The position numbers and the translations under genes were made by a program. A DNA stretch of 64,000 nucleotides from Melastoma dodecandrum (lineage: Eukaryota > Streptophyta > Magnoliopsida > Myrtales > Melastomataceae). The stretch lies in contig JARUPY010000465.1 in NCBI GenBank assembly GCA_029817715.1, positions 5,822,001-5,886,000 on the forward strand, in the 5' to 3' direction. Positions 49,701-60,904 of the stretch are shown here, piece after piece. The notes beneath the pieces are model-generated. The model ran no database searches, was not told the origin of the DNA, and worked only from the letters and a program-made list of their open reading frames with translations. Position 1 is the stretch's first letter; the number at the start of each line of letters is the position of its first letter.

Positions 49701-50631
49701 CCTACAATCTCTCTTATCCGAGAGCGAGCGATGTAAATGCCTATTAAATTGTCAGAAAACAACCAAGCAACAGAGGATCCCTTGCTGCTATAGAAGCTAC
49801 TAACCTGATAACTGTAGTCTTCCCGACCCCAGGTGGTCCAATAAGCAACAAAGAAGCCCCGTTCTGAATCAAATCTCTCAACAGTGTAGCGCTCCCAGAT
49901 ATAGCCCTACCAACACGGCATGTCAACCCAATGATAGTTCCCTTCCGGTTCCTGATGGCACTAATGCGATGTAACGTCCGACTGATCCCTGCTCGATTGT
50001 CTATTGCAAAGTCCCCTACCTACAGCGATTGATCATTGTTGAATGGAAGGAGTCCCCATCAACATCACAATGGGAGCCTCGAAATCAATCCACGAATCAG
50101 AGCACCAAATACCACAAAGAAATCCAATCGAGCAAATCTCTGCCCTGACACCAAGAACTAGAATCATACTCTTGGAGCGGCCAACCAAAGAGAAAGAATC
50201 ACCTGCGATGTGGCACGCTCAAGATCGTCAAGCGTGACAGGCAGCTCTGACAGGACAAAGTCACCAGATGGAAACCGGGCAAACGGCTGGCGACCCAAGT
50301 CCATGACGACCTCGATCAGGTGATTCACCTCCGGGTGCTCACTGACACGCTGCCGCATCTCCTCGGGCAGCAGCCCGAGTAGGCGGCCGAGCTCGACATT
50401 AAAGTCCCCTTCGATGGAGGCAGAGGCTGACGAGGGGATGCACCGGAAGGGGCCACGGGATGGACGAGGGGAATTGGCGGGTAGTAATAAGGAAGGGAAG
50501 GATGGATTAGGGGAACGGAAGCAGAGTGAGGGTAACTTGTGAGGGCGATGATGACGATGGAGTGCGGCCGTGGCGGTCTCGTGGAGGCGGTTGAGGCTGA
50601 GAGATGGGGATGGGGCGCATATCTCCCGCAT
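46705..50631 (-). CDS. SPD1: SPD1-like P-loop ATPase with R3H domain, plastid
   Basis: Nine exons: 50631-50203, 50019-49805, 49339-49189, 48947-48756, 48548-48386, 48252-48014, 47514-47335, 47234-47118, 47013-46705. They give 664 aa in one frame. A Ser/Pro/Arg/His-rich N-terminus of about 65 residues looks like a plastid transit peptide. The ATPase domain has Walker [10 protein letters not shown], a SpoIIIAA-like [19 protein letters not shown], and Walker [17 protein letters not shown], then [11 protein letters not shown]. Near the end a GIPTYVTK block and [20 protein letters not shown] belong to the C-terminal R3H-type region. Together they match Arabidopsis SEEDLING PLASTID DEVELOPMENT 1 (At3g10420) and algal Ycf45. 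SPD1 is needed for etioplast and chloroplast development in seedlings; its molecular task is unknown. Confidence 0.9.
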
Positions 50632-50888
50632 ATTCTTGGTCTAGGGGGGAATCAGAGTTCGTAGCACTTAGCAGCAACGGCAACTCGGATTTCCGGGACC
50701 TTCTTCTTCCCGATTTCTTCTCCCGTTAGCATGACCCTCTGCTTTTTTCTTTCTTCAAACCAAACCCGGTAATAAAAACGAGGGAAGGTACATAGGAACC
50801 GGAGATTTACTGGGTCCACATGATTTCTACGGTCTGGCCTAATACCAAGAACCACAAGGGAAGATCGGACAGCTGACGACGAGCGACG
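50632..50888. promoter_or_regulatory. Bidirectional promoter region, SPD1-like gene / 51-kb gene
   Basis: Only 257 bp separate the two divergent start codons. No clear TATA box. Confidence 0.6.
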
Positions 50889-52150
50889 ATGATGGCGCGC
50901 TTTTCTAAAGCCCTCGTCTTTCACAGGTTTCAATACCCTAACCCCCAGTTCATCCACCTTCCCTATTCCCGTGTCCTCTCGCGGTTGATCCCCGGTCAAG
51001 ACCCAAGTTCCATCCTTTCCGCTCTCCCGAGAACCCTCTCTACTTCCTCCACATGGGACCTCAAGGACTCCGCCTCCGAATCGGAATCCGACGGCTCGGA
51101 CCAATCAAAACCCAACAAGCCCCCGCGGAAGCCCCTGCATCTGTTCTTCAAGGAATCCCTTGGATTGGTCCCCAAAAATGCGGAAGAACGAGGCGGTGGT
51201 GTCGTCCAAGGCGAAGGCGAAGGGAATGAGCTAAGCCAGAGGCTGAGAGCACTTCAGAGGCGACTCCGGGAATGCAAAGTTACGCAGAAGGGCCAGGCTG
51301 GGAAAGTGAAGAGGGAGGGTGTGGCTGCGGCCACGACGAAATTGTGCGGTGTGTTCTTGCCCAAGGACAGGGATGACGCCGGATTTGCAGAGAAGCCCAT
51401 TGGCATTGACTGGGGTGGAAGTGGGTTGATGGCTTGTGATATGAAGGAGGTGTCTCCCGATATGTAGATGTTTCTGGATCATTTGTATCGGAAGGATTAC
51501 TTCAGGAATGCTAATTTCTTGAAGGTGAGGAATGGGAAGGTCGATGCGAGATGCTTCAAGGATTGTTACAGCAGGGAGTATCTCAAGCACGTCGCCAAGG
51601 AGTTTGGACAGGATCATCAGGACATATCAAAGTGAGCTTGCTGTATCTTGTGGCTATTGCGTCTTGTCTGCCGCCTGCTCAGGTTGGGAATCTTTCTTTT
51701 GGTGCAGGTGGTTATCTGGGAGTGACTTGAAAACGTTAGCCATGTTTGGTTGCCCTTCTGTTGCTAGATGCACTATTATTGCCGCTAAAAGCTTGCGAAG
51801 TTTCTTTGATATCCCGGAAAACAATGTAAGCTTGGAATTGATGTCGATGCAGATTCCGCAAACTTGGATCAATTCAATTGCCGAAATGGCGATGACGTGG
51901 TTCTCTGTCTGATATTTTTTGCTTTTACTTTGACCTCCAGGTTGGCAGCAAATGCGTCCTAAAAGATTCCTGCAAATTTGTGAATAAGAGTCTACATGAC
52001 GGTGGCTCAAAGCGCTTAAGATTGCCTTCTGCAATGAGGGTAGTAGTTTTGTATGCGCTGGAGTGGGTGGATCCCCTGCCTGAAGAAATAAAGGGCTGTG
52101 TGAGCAGGTTGCTGTGAGACATCGTGAAGTTAAGCGAGAAGACCAAGTAG
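50889..52150 (+). pseudogene. Conserved plant protein of unknown function with two in-frame stops
   Basis: Exon 1 (50889 to about 51632) codes for a possible transit peptide, an acidic Ser-rich linker and LHLFFKESLGLVP. The family core follows: PIGIDWGG, EVSPDM, then FLDHLYRKDYFRNANFL, with a TAG stop in place of one conserved residue between M and M-F-L (51465-51467). A second exon gives WLSGSDLKTLAMFGCPSVAR, KSLRSFFDI; a third gives LPSAMRVVVLYALEW and VSRLL, then TGA (52114-52116), then D-I-V-K-L-S-E before the natural end. The frame is otherwise unbroken. The domain resembles, as I recall, an uncharacterised plant family with no known function. Two nonsense changes without indels suggest a young pseudogene; sequence error or stop read-through are less likely. 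Confidence 0.7.
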
Positions 52151-53098
52151 ATATTGCACTCCATTTCTTGTGTCGATTACTTTAATGATTTATCTCTCTG
52201 TCCGTCTTGAGATGTAGGAGAAATTGTATAGGATATTGTCAACTCTGACAAACTCAATTTTCCATTGCGTGCCTGCATGAATGTGGAAGCCCTTGGGTGT
52301 TTTCTCAGGTTAGCCTAACCTGGGACATTGGTCCATATTTTGTTTTGGTTGTCGCGGGCGGCGGATCTTCAGCTTTGAGGAACGTCTGATGGTTTGATTG
52401 CCAGTCCATGTTGACTCTGAAGACAAGATCTTGGCCTGCAATGCTCTCTATTTCATGGCCGTCAATCTGCTCGGGAATTGTCTTTGGATCCACCTGAACG
52501 TGGGACTTGGCTCACAGAGAAGGTGATTCGGCTGGGGCATTGCACCGGAGCATTACATTTGCATTGATCCTTTCTTATCCAAATCAGACAGGAAGCCGTT
52601 TCATCCTAAGGATCTCCTGGCAGGCAGTAGAAACGTCCCGTTCGAAATGGGGCAGCAATGTATGAATGCATCGGATTGGAAGAGAGATTGGTTGCCGAAT
52701 AGAAAGGGAAATTGCGGTACTTATGAAGCCCTGTAGGCTTATGGGCTTGGCTTCGTTCAGCAAGCCACAGCACAGGACGTCCAGCCCGGTAATAACTAGG
52801 ACGTGACAGACGATGCTAAAGTTACACGCACGGATTCGTTTCGTACGGCACTAACCAACTTCGTACTTTAGTAAGAATTGTCTCGTATATGAAATGATTC
52901 GTACTAAGTATGAAGCAATAACAAAGTTTCATAATCAATTTCACGTTATAGTACGAATTTTATTTAAATTTTTTTATTTTAATATGAAAAAGTTCGAACC
53001 TTAATACAAAATAAGTACGAATTTATAGTACCATTGTCCATGTGTTTCCTTGAGTTGTTTGTCCACATGTTTGAGTTGTTAGTGATAGTCGTACCCCC
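52151..53098. other. Spacer before the endogenous pararetrovirus
   Basis: No gene was recognised with confidence. 52330-52720 has a fairly open plus-strand reading with few stops that could be a decayed gene piece, but no family was identified. 52850-53040 is AT-rich with repeated 'GTACGAAT'-like words and may be viral non-coding sequence. Confidence 0.45.
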
Positions 53099-53110
53099 TG
53101 GTATCAGAGC
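53099..53110 (+). other. Pararetroviral primer-binding site (initiator tRNA-Met)
   Basis: TGGTATCAGAGC is the 12-nt complement of the plant initiator tRNA-Met 3' end. It marks the start of the minus DNA strand in plant pararetroviruses. Its position 130 bp upstream of the movement-protein ORF fits. Confidence 0.85.
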
Positions 53111-53237
53111 CCAGTGTGTTTCTTCCCAGCTTGTTGCCATTACAGTATGCTAAACTTATTTTCTTCTTTCTTTTTGAGGAGGAGAGAGATAGAGAGACTG
53201 AGAACCCCAACTGGAGACGCACCTTGCCTTACCGACC

Positions 53238-54080
53238 ATGGATACACCCGTAGTGATGACCGCTCCCATCACACTAGACACCAACCCTTCTTTCAAAAAA
53301 TCCACAGCCGATAAGCTAGATGGTTTATATGAGATCTCCTACCAGGACGTCTCAGACAACAACCAAATAGCCAACACAACCATCCCATTCCTCAACCCAT
53401 ACTCCGCCTTCAGCAAACCAACCACCAATCCCATTAGTAGAATAAGAACTCTTATTCGACAGCCTAGTTCACAGGTTTTAGAGTACATCCAGTCCAGCAA
53501 GTTCAACCAGCATCCGATTGTGGCTACTCAGCAGGAACAATTTATATCGTTGCAGCTCCCATCAGAGTTCCCCCGACAATGGCACCAAAAAGGATATACT
53601 CATCTCCACTTTGGCGCTATTAGATTGGCACTTACTTATCATGGCAGGAAAGGGCTACCTGTCACAGCCAGGATGGCTTTATTGGACTCCAGATACATGG
53701 AGTATCAGCACGCATGCATTGGAACCATTGAGACTACACTGAATGCAGGAACTGTTTTCGTCACTCTTTATCCTAACTTCTGCATGTCTCTACAAGACCC
53801 AAAGATCTTAACAGCTTTACAGGTCCAGGTTCAGATTGCTGGTCCCCAGCAGAATTCCAGCTCCATTGAGGCAACACTGCATTACCAGATGTCATATAGA
53901 GTGCAAAATCATGCACTTGATTTAAAAATTCCTAATGATACAGAGGATGCTTTGATAATTCGTGCTGATTACCATAGCTCACAAACTCCTACATGTTTGC
54001 ATATTCCGAGACAGATTACTCGAGGAGAATTGCTCAAACTACTCCCGGAGAAGTGGATTACCAACTATGAGCAGCTCTAG
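53238..54080 (+). pseudogene. Caulimovirid movement protein domain
   Basis: An open stretch of 280 codons matching caulimovirid/30K-superfamily movement proteins, judged by the central HLHFGAIRLALTYHGRKGLP block, the LLDSRYMEYQHACIGT block and the pattern of beta-strand residues. The frame ends in TAG, and reading continues in the same frame beyond it, so the stop is probably a mutation inside a longer polyprotein. Confidence 0.78.
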
Positions 54081-56462
54081 CAGCATGTGAGGCCAATCCA
54101 GTCAACTGACTCAAAATTCATCAAAGAAAAAGATGGCACTGTCACCATCAAATTTGACCGATCACATGAGAAAGATGCACCAACACCGTCAATTTTCCCA
54201 ACCATGTTCATGATCCAGCCCATTCCCAAACGTAAGAAGCCAGATTCCTTGAATTCGATAATTCACTCTTTTGATGGCCAGGGAAGAGAGGCATATCACT
54301 TCAGGGATCCCTATACGGATCATTGTTATTGGGATATATGCACATCGTCCATATGTGGTTGTAGAGACGATTACATCGATGGAAACTACATCTACAGTGA
54401 CAACGAAGACGAGTGTCCCAAGTTCAGAAGAAACAGAAAGAAAAGGTCAGGAAATAAATGTCTTTATGATTCTGACAGTAATAGTGACGATGATGATGAC
54501 CAGACTAATGACCATCATGATGATGAGCCAGATGTTGCTCCAGAAATTATGGTTTCTTCTCCTAGACAGGAAAATTATGGAGAATGGCAATGGCTAATGG
54601 AGAAAGCCAAGAAGCCAAAACCAAAGAAGCAACCATCAAAGGTATTACCTTGTTATAAGCCTATTCTTAAATGGCAAAAGAAAAACCCTTTGGAACAGGT
54701 CATTCTAATGGACAAGCCAGTAGTGGCAAAGGAAATAAAACCAGCACCTTCTAGCTGTACACAGGAAGCATTCCAGACGATGAATCCTACAGCAGCACTA
54801 CCCGCAATCATGATGATGGGTAGGCCAGGTGAACTCAATTTCCCTCCACAGAATGAACAAACGATTGACAATATTCGTTACTGTTCAAAGATACCCGTTC
54901 CTACAGAGCTAGATAAGAATGGAAATCCTTTGAGAAATAGTACTGCAGAATGTGTCCTGAATTGGCAAAGCTAGAATGCCTTAGCACAAAACTCAGCTTT
55001 GAATACTATCTGCAGAAAGAGTGATAGTGTGCAGAAAAATTTGCAAAGCACAGAGCAAAGGCTTTCGGACAGGATGGATACCCATCAGAATAAGACTCAA
55101 GAAGTTCTGCATACACTACAAAAAAGGTTAGACAATTTTGAGAAAGGAAACTTCCCTTCTTATTTCAGGTCAGACCCAGAGGCTGAAATTGCCAAGCTTA
55201 AGAGAAAAATCAAGATGATAGAAGACAAGCAGGTAGACCTGACCCAAAAGCCAGACTTCTTAAACTTAGGAAGACCTCGGACTGCTAACACCAGTTTTGG
55301 TTTAAATATTAGATCAAGTTCTTATCCTATTGATATCTTAGATTTTGGAAGACGTTTTGTACCTCCTGCACAGGTACTCGAAGGCTTTCACCCTATTTTT
55401 GGCCAGGTTGGAAAGAAAGACCCAGCCGAAATAAGGAATGTTATTCGAGAACGTCAGAAGAAGGATAAGCAGCGAGCAGACATCAGAGAAGGAAAGAGAA
55501 AGACAAAAGATTTGTCTCCAAGACAAAGATCATCCAGCTCGGACTCGGATCAACCTCATACCCAACAACTAATGATCAGAGAAAAGGAATGTCGGGTAAC
55601 ACCAGTGACTCCTACTCTATCAGTTACTCCCTCTGAGAATTATACAAATACAGGATATGGTGATTCTGTTTTTGGACATGATGACTCTGTTTTTGAGTAC
55701 TTTGAAAAGTCACCACAAATTTTAATGACAAAAGGGTGTGAGACAGACAGATCTTCTGAAAAGGCTACATCAGACACAGAGGACTACACGTCAGATGATA
55801 CCTCCACAGTCAGCACTCAAAGCACAGAGGACTCCACAGAATCACAGGAACCTCTTCAGATATATATGGCTGACAGAAATGATCAGGATCAGTACCCACC
55901 TGATGAACATTTTGATGAGGCTGAAGAAAGACAACCACCAGTTTCGAGAAACATTGGAGGAATAAATAACATTAAGTTCACTTTTGATGATATTTCTTAC
56001 CCCAAATGGTCACAGCGCATACATGATTTTTATGCGTGGTGTTTGCACAAAAGACTAACTGTTTGTGATAGTACAGATATTCTTACAGAGCTGACTTCAA
56101 GTTTTACAGGAAACTTACTGGTCTGGTGGAATTTAATTCCAGAGCAAACTCAGATACAATTAGTCAGTCTTCCAATACAGGAATTCATGCACCACCTCCA
56201 TTCCCATTTCATTGGAAATCCGACCAATATTCTGGAAGAGAAAAGAACAGAATTCTTCCAGCGTAAGTGTTGTTCATATCAGGTCAGAGATTTAGACAGA
56301 CATTATCAAAGACTATTGCATTTGTTTATTCATTTGGGATGTGACAATGCATTGAAGCCAGTATTCTTGTCATCTATACCTTCGTCTATATCTGCTATGG
56401 TAGAAAAGAGCGAAATACACACAGAAAAAACCATTAAGTTTTTCCAATCCATGGCCTTCTAA
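54081..56462 (+). pseudogene. Caulimovirid polyprotein middle region (capsid-like), broken by a stop
   Basis: The same frame as the movement region runs on through an acidic stretch (DDDDDQTNDHHDDEPD), is cut by a second TAG at 54972-54974, and goes on to 56462. The last part has the WWNLIPEQTQ region and the spaced Cys/His and aromatic residues seen in caulimovirid capsid cores. A coiled-coil-like part lies at 55030-55240. Assignment as capsid is by position and character, not by a diagnostic motif. Confidence 0.6.
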
Positions 56463-57540
56463 GTTTCTCAAAGGTGTTATCCAGGGTGGTGGTCTCTTAG
56501 GAATCAAACTCTCATGAATCCCCTCGCTTTCGAAAAATCCAAAAACATTCAGAAAATCCAGAAAACCCTCCAAAAACATTCAGAAAACCCATAAAATCCA
56601 AAAACTTCGTGTTTATCTGTTTTCACCATTTAGGTGATATTCTTGCATTTTAGGTGATACTCATGCATCTTTGTGTATCTTTCTAAGTCTGTTTGATTAT
56701 CCTCAGTCATCCTCTTATGTCTTGTTTAATTTTACTTCTTATCTGTCTTATGCTCTTTAGTCATCTCATACTGAAAGAGTTCCAACCGTTTCTCCTTTCT
56801 ACTTCCTACTCTCAAGTAATAGCTTTGTTATAGGTTTACACTCTTTGGTTAAAGGCGTTTGTTGCAGGAATCTATCTTCTAGGCTAAGTAAAATCTGAGT
56901 GACCGTAAATCTACCGCAATCGCCCTCGAGGACCACTTGCCGCTTAAGCTAGGAGAGCTGCCAGGCACCGGTCGTGGCTTGACAGTGGTAGTAAGGAAAG
57001 GATGAGACATCCACCTAGAAGAAGATGCCTCTGCAAACCTCATTTTCCAAATTGTTGGAGACTCTATAACCATTTTATTACTCGTCTTAGTAACAGGGAA
57101 AGAGAACAGCCTCCTTGGAAGTGTCCAACCCACCTCAAGCGTATCCAACATTACATTCGGTGGATAGATGACTACATAAAGCGTAAGACTGTTAAGTGTG
57201 TTCTTAAGAGGGTCCAAGCTCATCTTGCCTATGATAGTTCAGATGACCCAGATAGAAACTGGTACCTTTACCCTTATGATGAACCTCGCACGCGATGCCT
57301 GAACAAACTGAAATACCATGTCCAGTATCGCAGGTTCCTTATGTGGTACCAGAAACATTATCTTTTTTGGAACTCTGCATAAAGTTCCAGTTGTATCTTC
57401 CGCTGTGTCCCTCAACTCTTTCTTTATAAGATTTTTGAAAAAGCTTGCATTATATAGCAAGTGCATCATTGAATATGTCTTCAAGTTTTTCCAGTTTGCA
57501 CATCCATTCCTGGACCATCCATTCACCGACCTTTAAGAGA
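56463..57540 (+). other. Decayed part of the pararetrovirus
   Basis: It begins with a run of imperfect AAAACATTCAGAAAA repeats (56535-56610). A short open frame at 57002-57382 is basic and Cys/His/Trp-rich, possibly the polyprotein segment after the capsid. Several stops occur. No RT motif is seen. Confidence 0.5.
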
Positions 57541-57547
57541 TAATGAT

Positions 57548-58093
57548 TTGGAATCAATTTTCTCTTTGGATGATGAACCGTCTTCACAAACTATTTGTTG
57601 TCTTGAAGGAAATTTTACAGATTACAGCTCAGAAGACAGCGAGTATACCTCAGACGAACGTCATCGAAGAATTTGCACAATTAGTGCTTACCCTGATCCA
57701 GACACCATTAGGGAAAACTTCCCTATCCTACCAACAAGAGTGGTACCTTCATCAGAATCCAATGTGGCAGAAGTTCAATTCAATGATCGCCAGAGTTCTG
57801 AAAACGAAGAGAACTTGCAGCCACTCAACAAAGATAAGATTCCGTTCATCGCAGCAACACAGATGGCACCACATGTCAAGTTACTGGTATATTTTTCAAA
57901 GTACCACAGACCCGTCACTGCGATAGCATTCATTGATACAGGTGCAGCAGAAAGTATGATTAACCCTGCACTTGTATCACAAGAATTCCTATTTTGGCTT
58001 CTTGGCTTTCTCCATAAATTCAAAAACATTCAGAAAATTCAAAAAACCTTTCAAAAACATTCAAAAAACCCAAAAACTTCATGCCTATCATGA
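57548..58093 (+). pseudogene. Pararetroviral aspartic protease segment
   Basis: An open frame in which a retropepsin-type active site appears as AIAFIDTGAAESMINP (DTG motif) near 57920-57965. An acidic Ser-rich linker lies before it. The frame runs after about 58000 into the AAAACATTCAGAAAA-type repeat and ends. RT and RNase H, which should follow, are missing. Confidence 0.78.
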
Positions 58094-58164
58094 TGATGGG
58101 TAGACCATGTGAACTCAATTTCCCTTCACAAAATGAACAAACGATTGACAATATTCGTTACAAC
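58082..58164 (+). repeat. Duplicated copy of 54803-54886 at the end of the pararetrovirus
   Basis: ATGATGATGGGTAGRCCA, GTGAACTCAATTTCCC and AATGAACAAACGATTGACAA at 58088-58160 repeat 54808-54886 nearly exactly. A second repeat pair, 56537-56610 and 58017-58081, lies just before it. The end of the element is therefore stitched from upstream pieces. Confidence 0.85.
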
Positions 58165-58170
58165 GTTAAC

Positions 58171-59124
58171 TAAGTTTCGTATCATAAACCTTATCCAATC
58201 GAATGTCCCCCACCATTTAGAGAGTAGGTCTGGTTTTGATGGGAATTGGGGTTAAGAGGGATAGAGTTTCTTTCGAGGTGTTCTTTTGATTTGACCCCAA
58301 TGGATATTTGCAAAAGCTTAGCCTTTTGCGATAAAAGGATAGGGCAATGATGATCAAAGGCGATGGGATATCTGCCAATGAAATTAAACTCCTGTTGGGT
58401 GGTTAGTTTTTCCGAGAGATCAGAAGATTCACTTCAATCGATTGAGTAACAAAAGAGGGCATGATAGTGAGTGGGGAATGATTGTGGGGGTAGTGGTTTT
58501 TGTGAAAATTGGATACTGACAACCTCTGTTCTCTGCTCCAACTTCTCTCGACCAGGGTCGCGGGGCCGCCTTGGACTGTTATGGTAAGAAGAAAAAGCAA
58601 CCCCTGCTCCAGCGCCAACTGCTGCTTCCCCTTTGACAGAAACCTCTCCTCCTCCTGCAGCTGCGTCATCATCTTCCTTGCTAGTATTACCCAAACCCAG
58701 TCACTGCGCTTTCGCATTCGCTACCCCTTTTAAAGCATTCACCTTTTTAACGTTTGCCCCATCACATGTTTTATCATCGTCTTCAGATCTGGCGTCTCTA
58801 TCCCCCCCACACCACCCCACCCTTCTCAAGCCATTCTCACGAACATCCCGAACCCACTAGCACACAACAATTCCTCCCCTCCCCCAGGTGTCCAAATCTG
58901 CCTCCTTTTCCTGTTCCATGATCTCTGTCGCCTCGCTCTTTGATCAAGACGAGTTTTTTTTGTGAAAACTAGTCCTGAGAAGCTTAGTTTGACCGAGATC
59001 TGAAGGATTGTTGAGGTTGTCTTTTTTGCTGTTTCCGCGGGCCTTTGGGAGTGGGGGAGTTGTGGGATTCGGGTTTCGGTTTGAAAGGGAGGAAGTGGAA
59101 GGTGCGGGGAAGGAAGGATAGGCG
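58171..59124. other. Promoter and 5' UTR region of the BEH4-like gene
   Basis: No other gene was recognised. The last 250 bp before the start codon are GA-rich on the plus strand, as in many 5' UTRs. Confidence 0.5.
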
Positions 59125-60904
59125 ATGACGTCGGGGGCGAGGACACCGACGTGGAGGGAGAGGGAGAATAACAAGAGGAGGGAGAGAAGGAGGAGGGCCA
59201 TCGCCGCCAAGATCTTCGCGGGCCTCCGTATTTATGGTAACTACCGCCTGCCGAAGCACTGCGACAATAACGAGGTCCTCAAGGCTCTCTGCAACGAGGC
59301 AGGTTGGGTTGTCGAGCCGGACGGTACCACGTACCGAAAGGTGACTGATCTTCCAGTGTCTCCCAGTCTATGATTTCGTTCGTCGGGTTTGAAGTTTTGT
59401 AGTTGTCTGAGATTTGAAGGTTTTGTTGCTTCGTTTGCGGATCGCTGTTTTTTGGGTAAGAGCCTGTTTGATTGCTTGGTTGAGGTACTCCGCAAAGTTC
59501 TTTATGGTAAGTGGTTGTTTTTGGGGCCACTCGGTCATTTTGGTTCCTCCATTGCTGGATTTGTTTGTCCTAAAATGTCAAGTAGTGAGGAACATGGAGT
59601 TTGGGTCTTCCTCTTTTTGCTTCTTGTCCAGACTTTTGTGGAGGAGTGCGTTGGTGACAGTAATGTTTTTTAGGTGCTTATGCTAAGAACAGGGTTTATG
59701 TAGGGAGTTTGTGCGTTGTTAAATTTTCTTTTGTTTCTTGTTGTTTGCCTTCATAAACCCAGAGAAGCTGTGATTTGGTGCTTCAGTCTGATTCATGGGA
59801 CGAAGAGATTGAGTCTGGGATTTTTCGCTGATAAATGCCTTCTGCTTATGTCTCTTCAAGGTGTTCTACTAGTAACTTTCCCACGAATATAGTGCTTTCC
59901 TTTTCCCTGTTCTGTTCTTCATTGGAAGAAATATAACCGGAGGACATCTTGATAATCTGACGAAACAAATTTTTCATTTCCAGAACTTTACGCCTGTTTA
60001 TGTGGATATGCCTGGCATTCAACTAAGAAGCATCTGAACTTTCTTCCCTTGTTGAATTTTCAGGGATGCAAACCTGTGGAGCATGCTGATTTCGCCTCTA
60101 GATCTGCTGTAATGAGTTCCTCTACCTTCCAGCCTACTTCATGTGCTTCCTACAATCCAAGCCCTGGCTCCTCATCTTTTCCTAGCCCAGCTTCGTCTTC
60201 CTATGCCGCCAATGCAAACGTAAATGGTAATTTTATACCATGGCTAAAGAACCTCTCTTCCGCATCTTCTTCGGCTTCATCTTCTAAGCTCCCTTTTCTT
60301 AGCATTCCCGGGAACTCAATAAGTGCTCCTGTTACTCCTTATCTGAATTCTCCGCTTGCCCGAAGCCCTCGAGTGAGAGCTGACTTAAATGAGAAAGTTA
60401 AACACTTGAGTTGGCGCGAACAGAGCTCTTTTCCGCCATTTTCCACTCCCCCAAGCCCTGGCCGGCAATTCCTTCAGAATCCTGAATGGATGTCCAAGCA
60501 TCGAATCCCTCAAAGTGAACCAGTTTCTCCCCCCTTTAGCCTCGTGTCCCCCAATCCTTTTGGACTTAAGTATGATGCTTTAGCTGGAAGCGGATCTCGT
60601 GCTTGGACTCCTGGCCAGAGCGGCACATGCTCCCCAGCCATTCCAGCCGGCACCGACTACAATGCAGACATTCCTATGTCTAAGGTCGTTTCGGCTGAGT
60701 TCGCTTTTGGTGCTGACAAAAACGAACTCGTCAAACCTTGGGAAGGAGAGAAAATCCACGAGGAGGCTGGCTCAGATGACTTGGAGCTTACTCTCGGTGG
60801 TGGCACCCTGGGAAGGTCTGGTCTTCGTTACATACTTGCGTGTTTGATCAATTACCTCATTGATTTTAAGCCTGATCTTTTATTTTGTACAAAATTTTAG
60901 GTAA
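59125..60904 (+). CDS. BEH4: BES1/BZR1 homologue (BEH4-like), brassinosteroid transcription factor
   Basis: Exon 1 (59125-59340) codes for the N-terminal bHLH-like DNA-binding domain: [60 protein letters not shown]. Exon 2 (60064-60815) holds the GSK3/BIN2 phosphorylation-rich Ser/Pro region, a PEST-like stretch and the C-terminal [11 protein letters not shown] motif. A donor at 60816 (GGAAG|GTCTGG) and an acceptor at 60900 give GR then stop, making 323 aa; reading straight on would add 29 unrelated residues. The factor binds BRRE (CGTGYG) and E-box sites in brassinosteroid responses and is held inactive by BIN2 phosphorylation. The gene next to it is a TBL42-like gene, the same order as At1g78700-At1g78710. 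Confidence 0.93.

Larger units (their letters stand above)
53099..58170 (+). mobile_element. Endogenous pararetrovirus (Caulimoviridae), truncated and rearranged
   Basis: A tRNA-Met primer-binding site (TGGTATCAGAGC) is followed by a caulimovirid movement-protein ORF, a long region with capsid-like features, and a retroviral-type aspartic protease segment. Reverse transcriptase and RNase H are absent. Two in-frame TAG stops, a decayed stretch at 56463-57540 and an internal duplication at the 3' end show that it is dead. No LTRs flank it, as expected for pararetroviruses. The layout (movement domain first in one long polyprotein-like frame, then capsid, then protease) resembles petuvirus- or florendovirus-like genomes. 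The genus cannot be fixed from what remains. Confidence 0.85.

Noticed and set aside
52305..52750. Fairly open plus-strand reading before the pararetrovirus
   Set aside because: Suggestive of a decayed gene, but I could not name a family, so it is only noted as spacer.
57239..57536. ORFs on both strands in the decayed viral part
   Set aside because: They overlap in opposite strands and show no viral motif.
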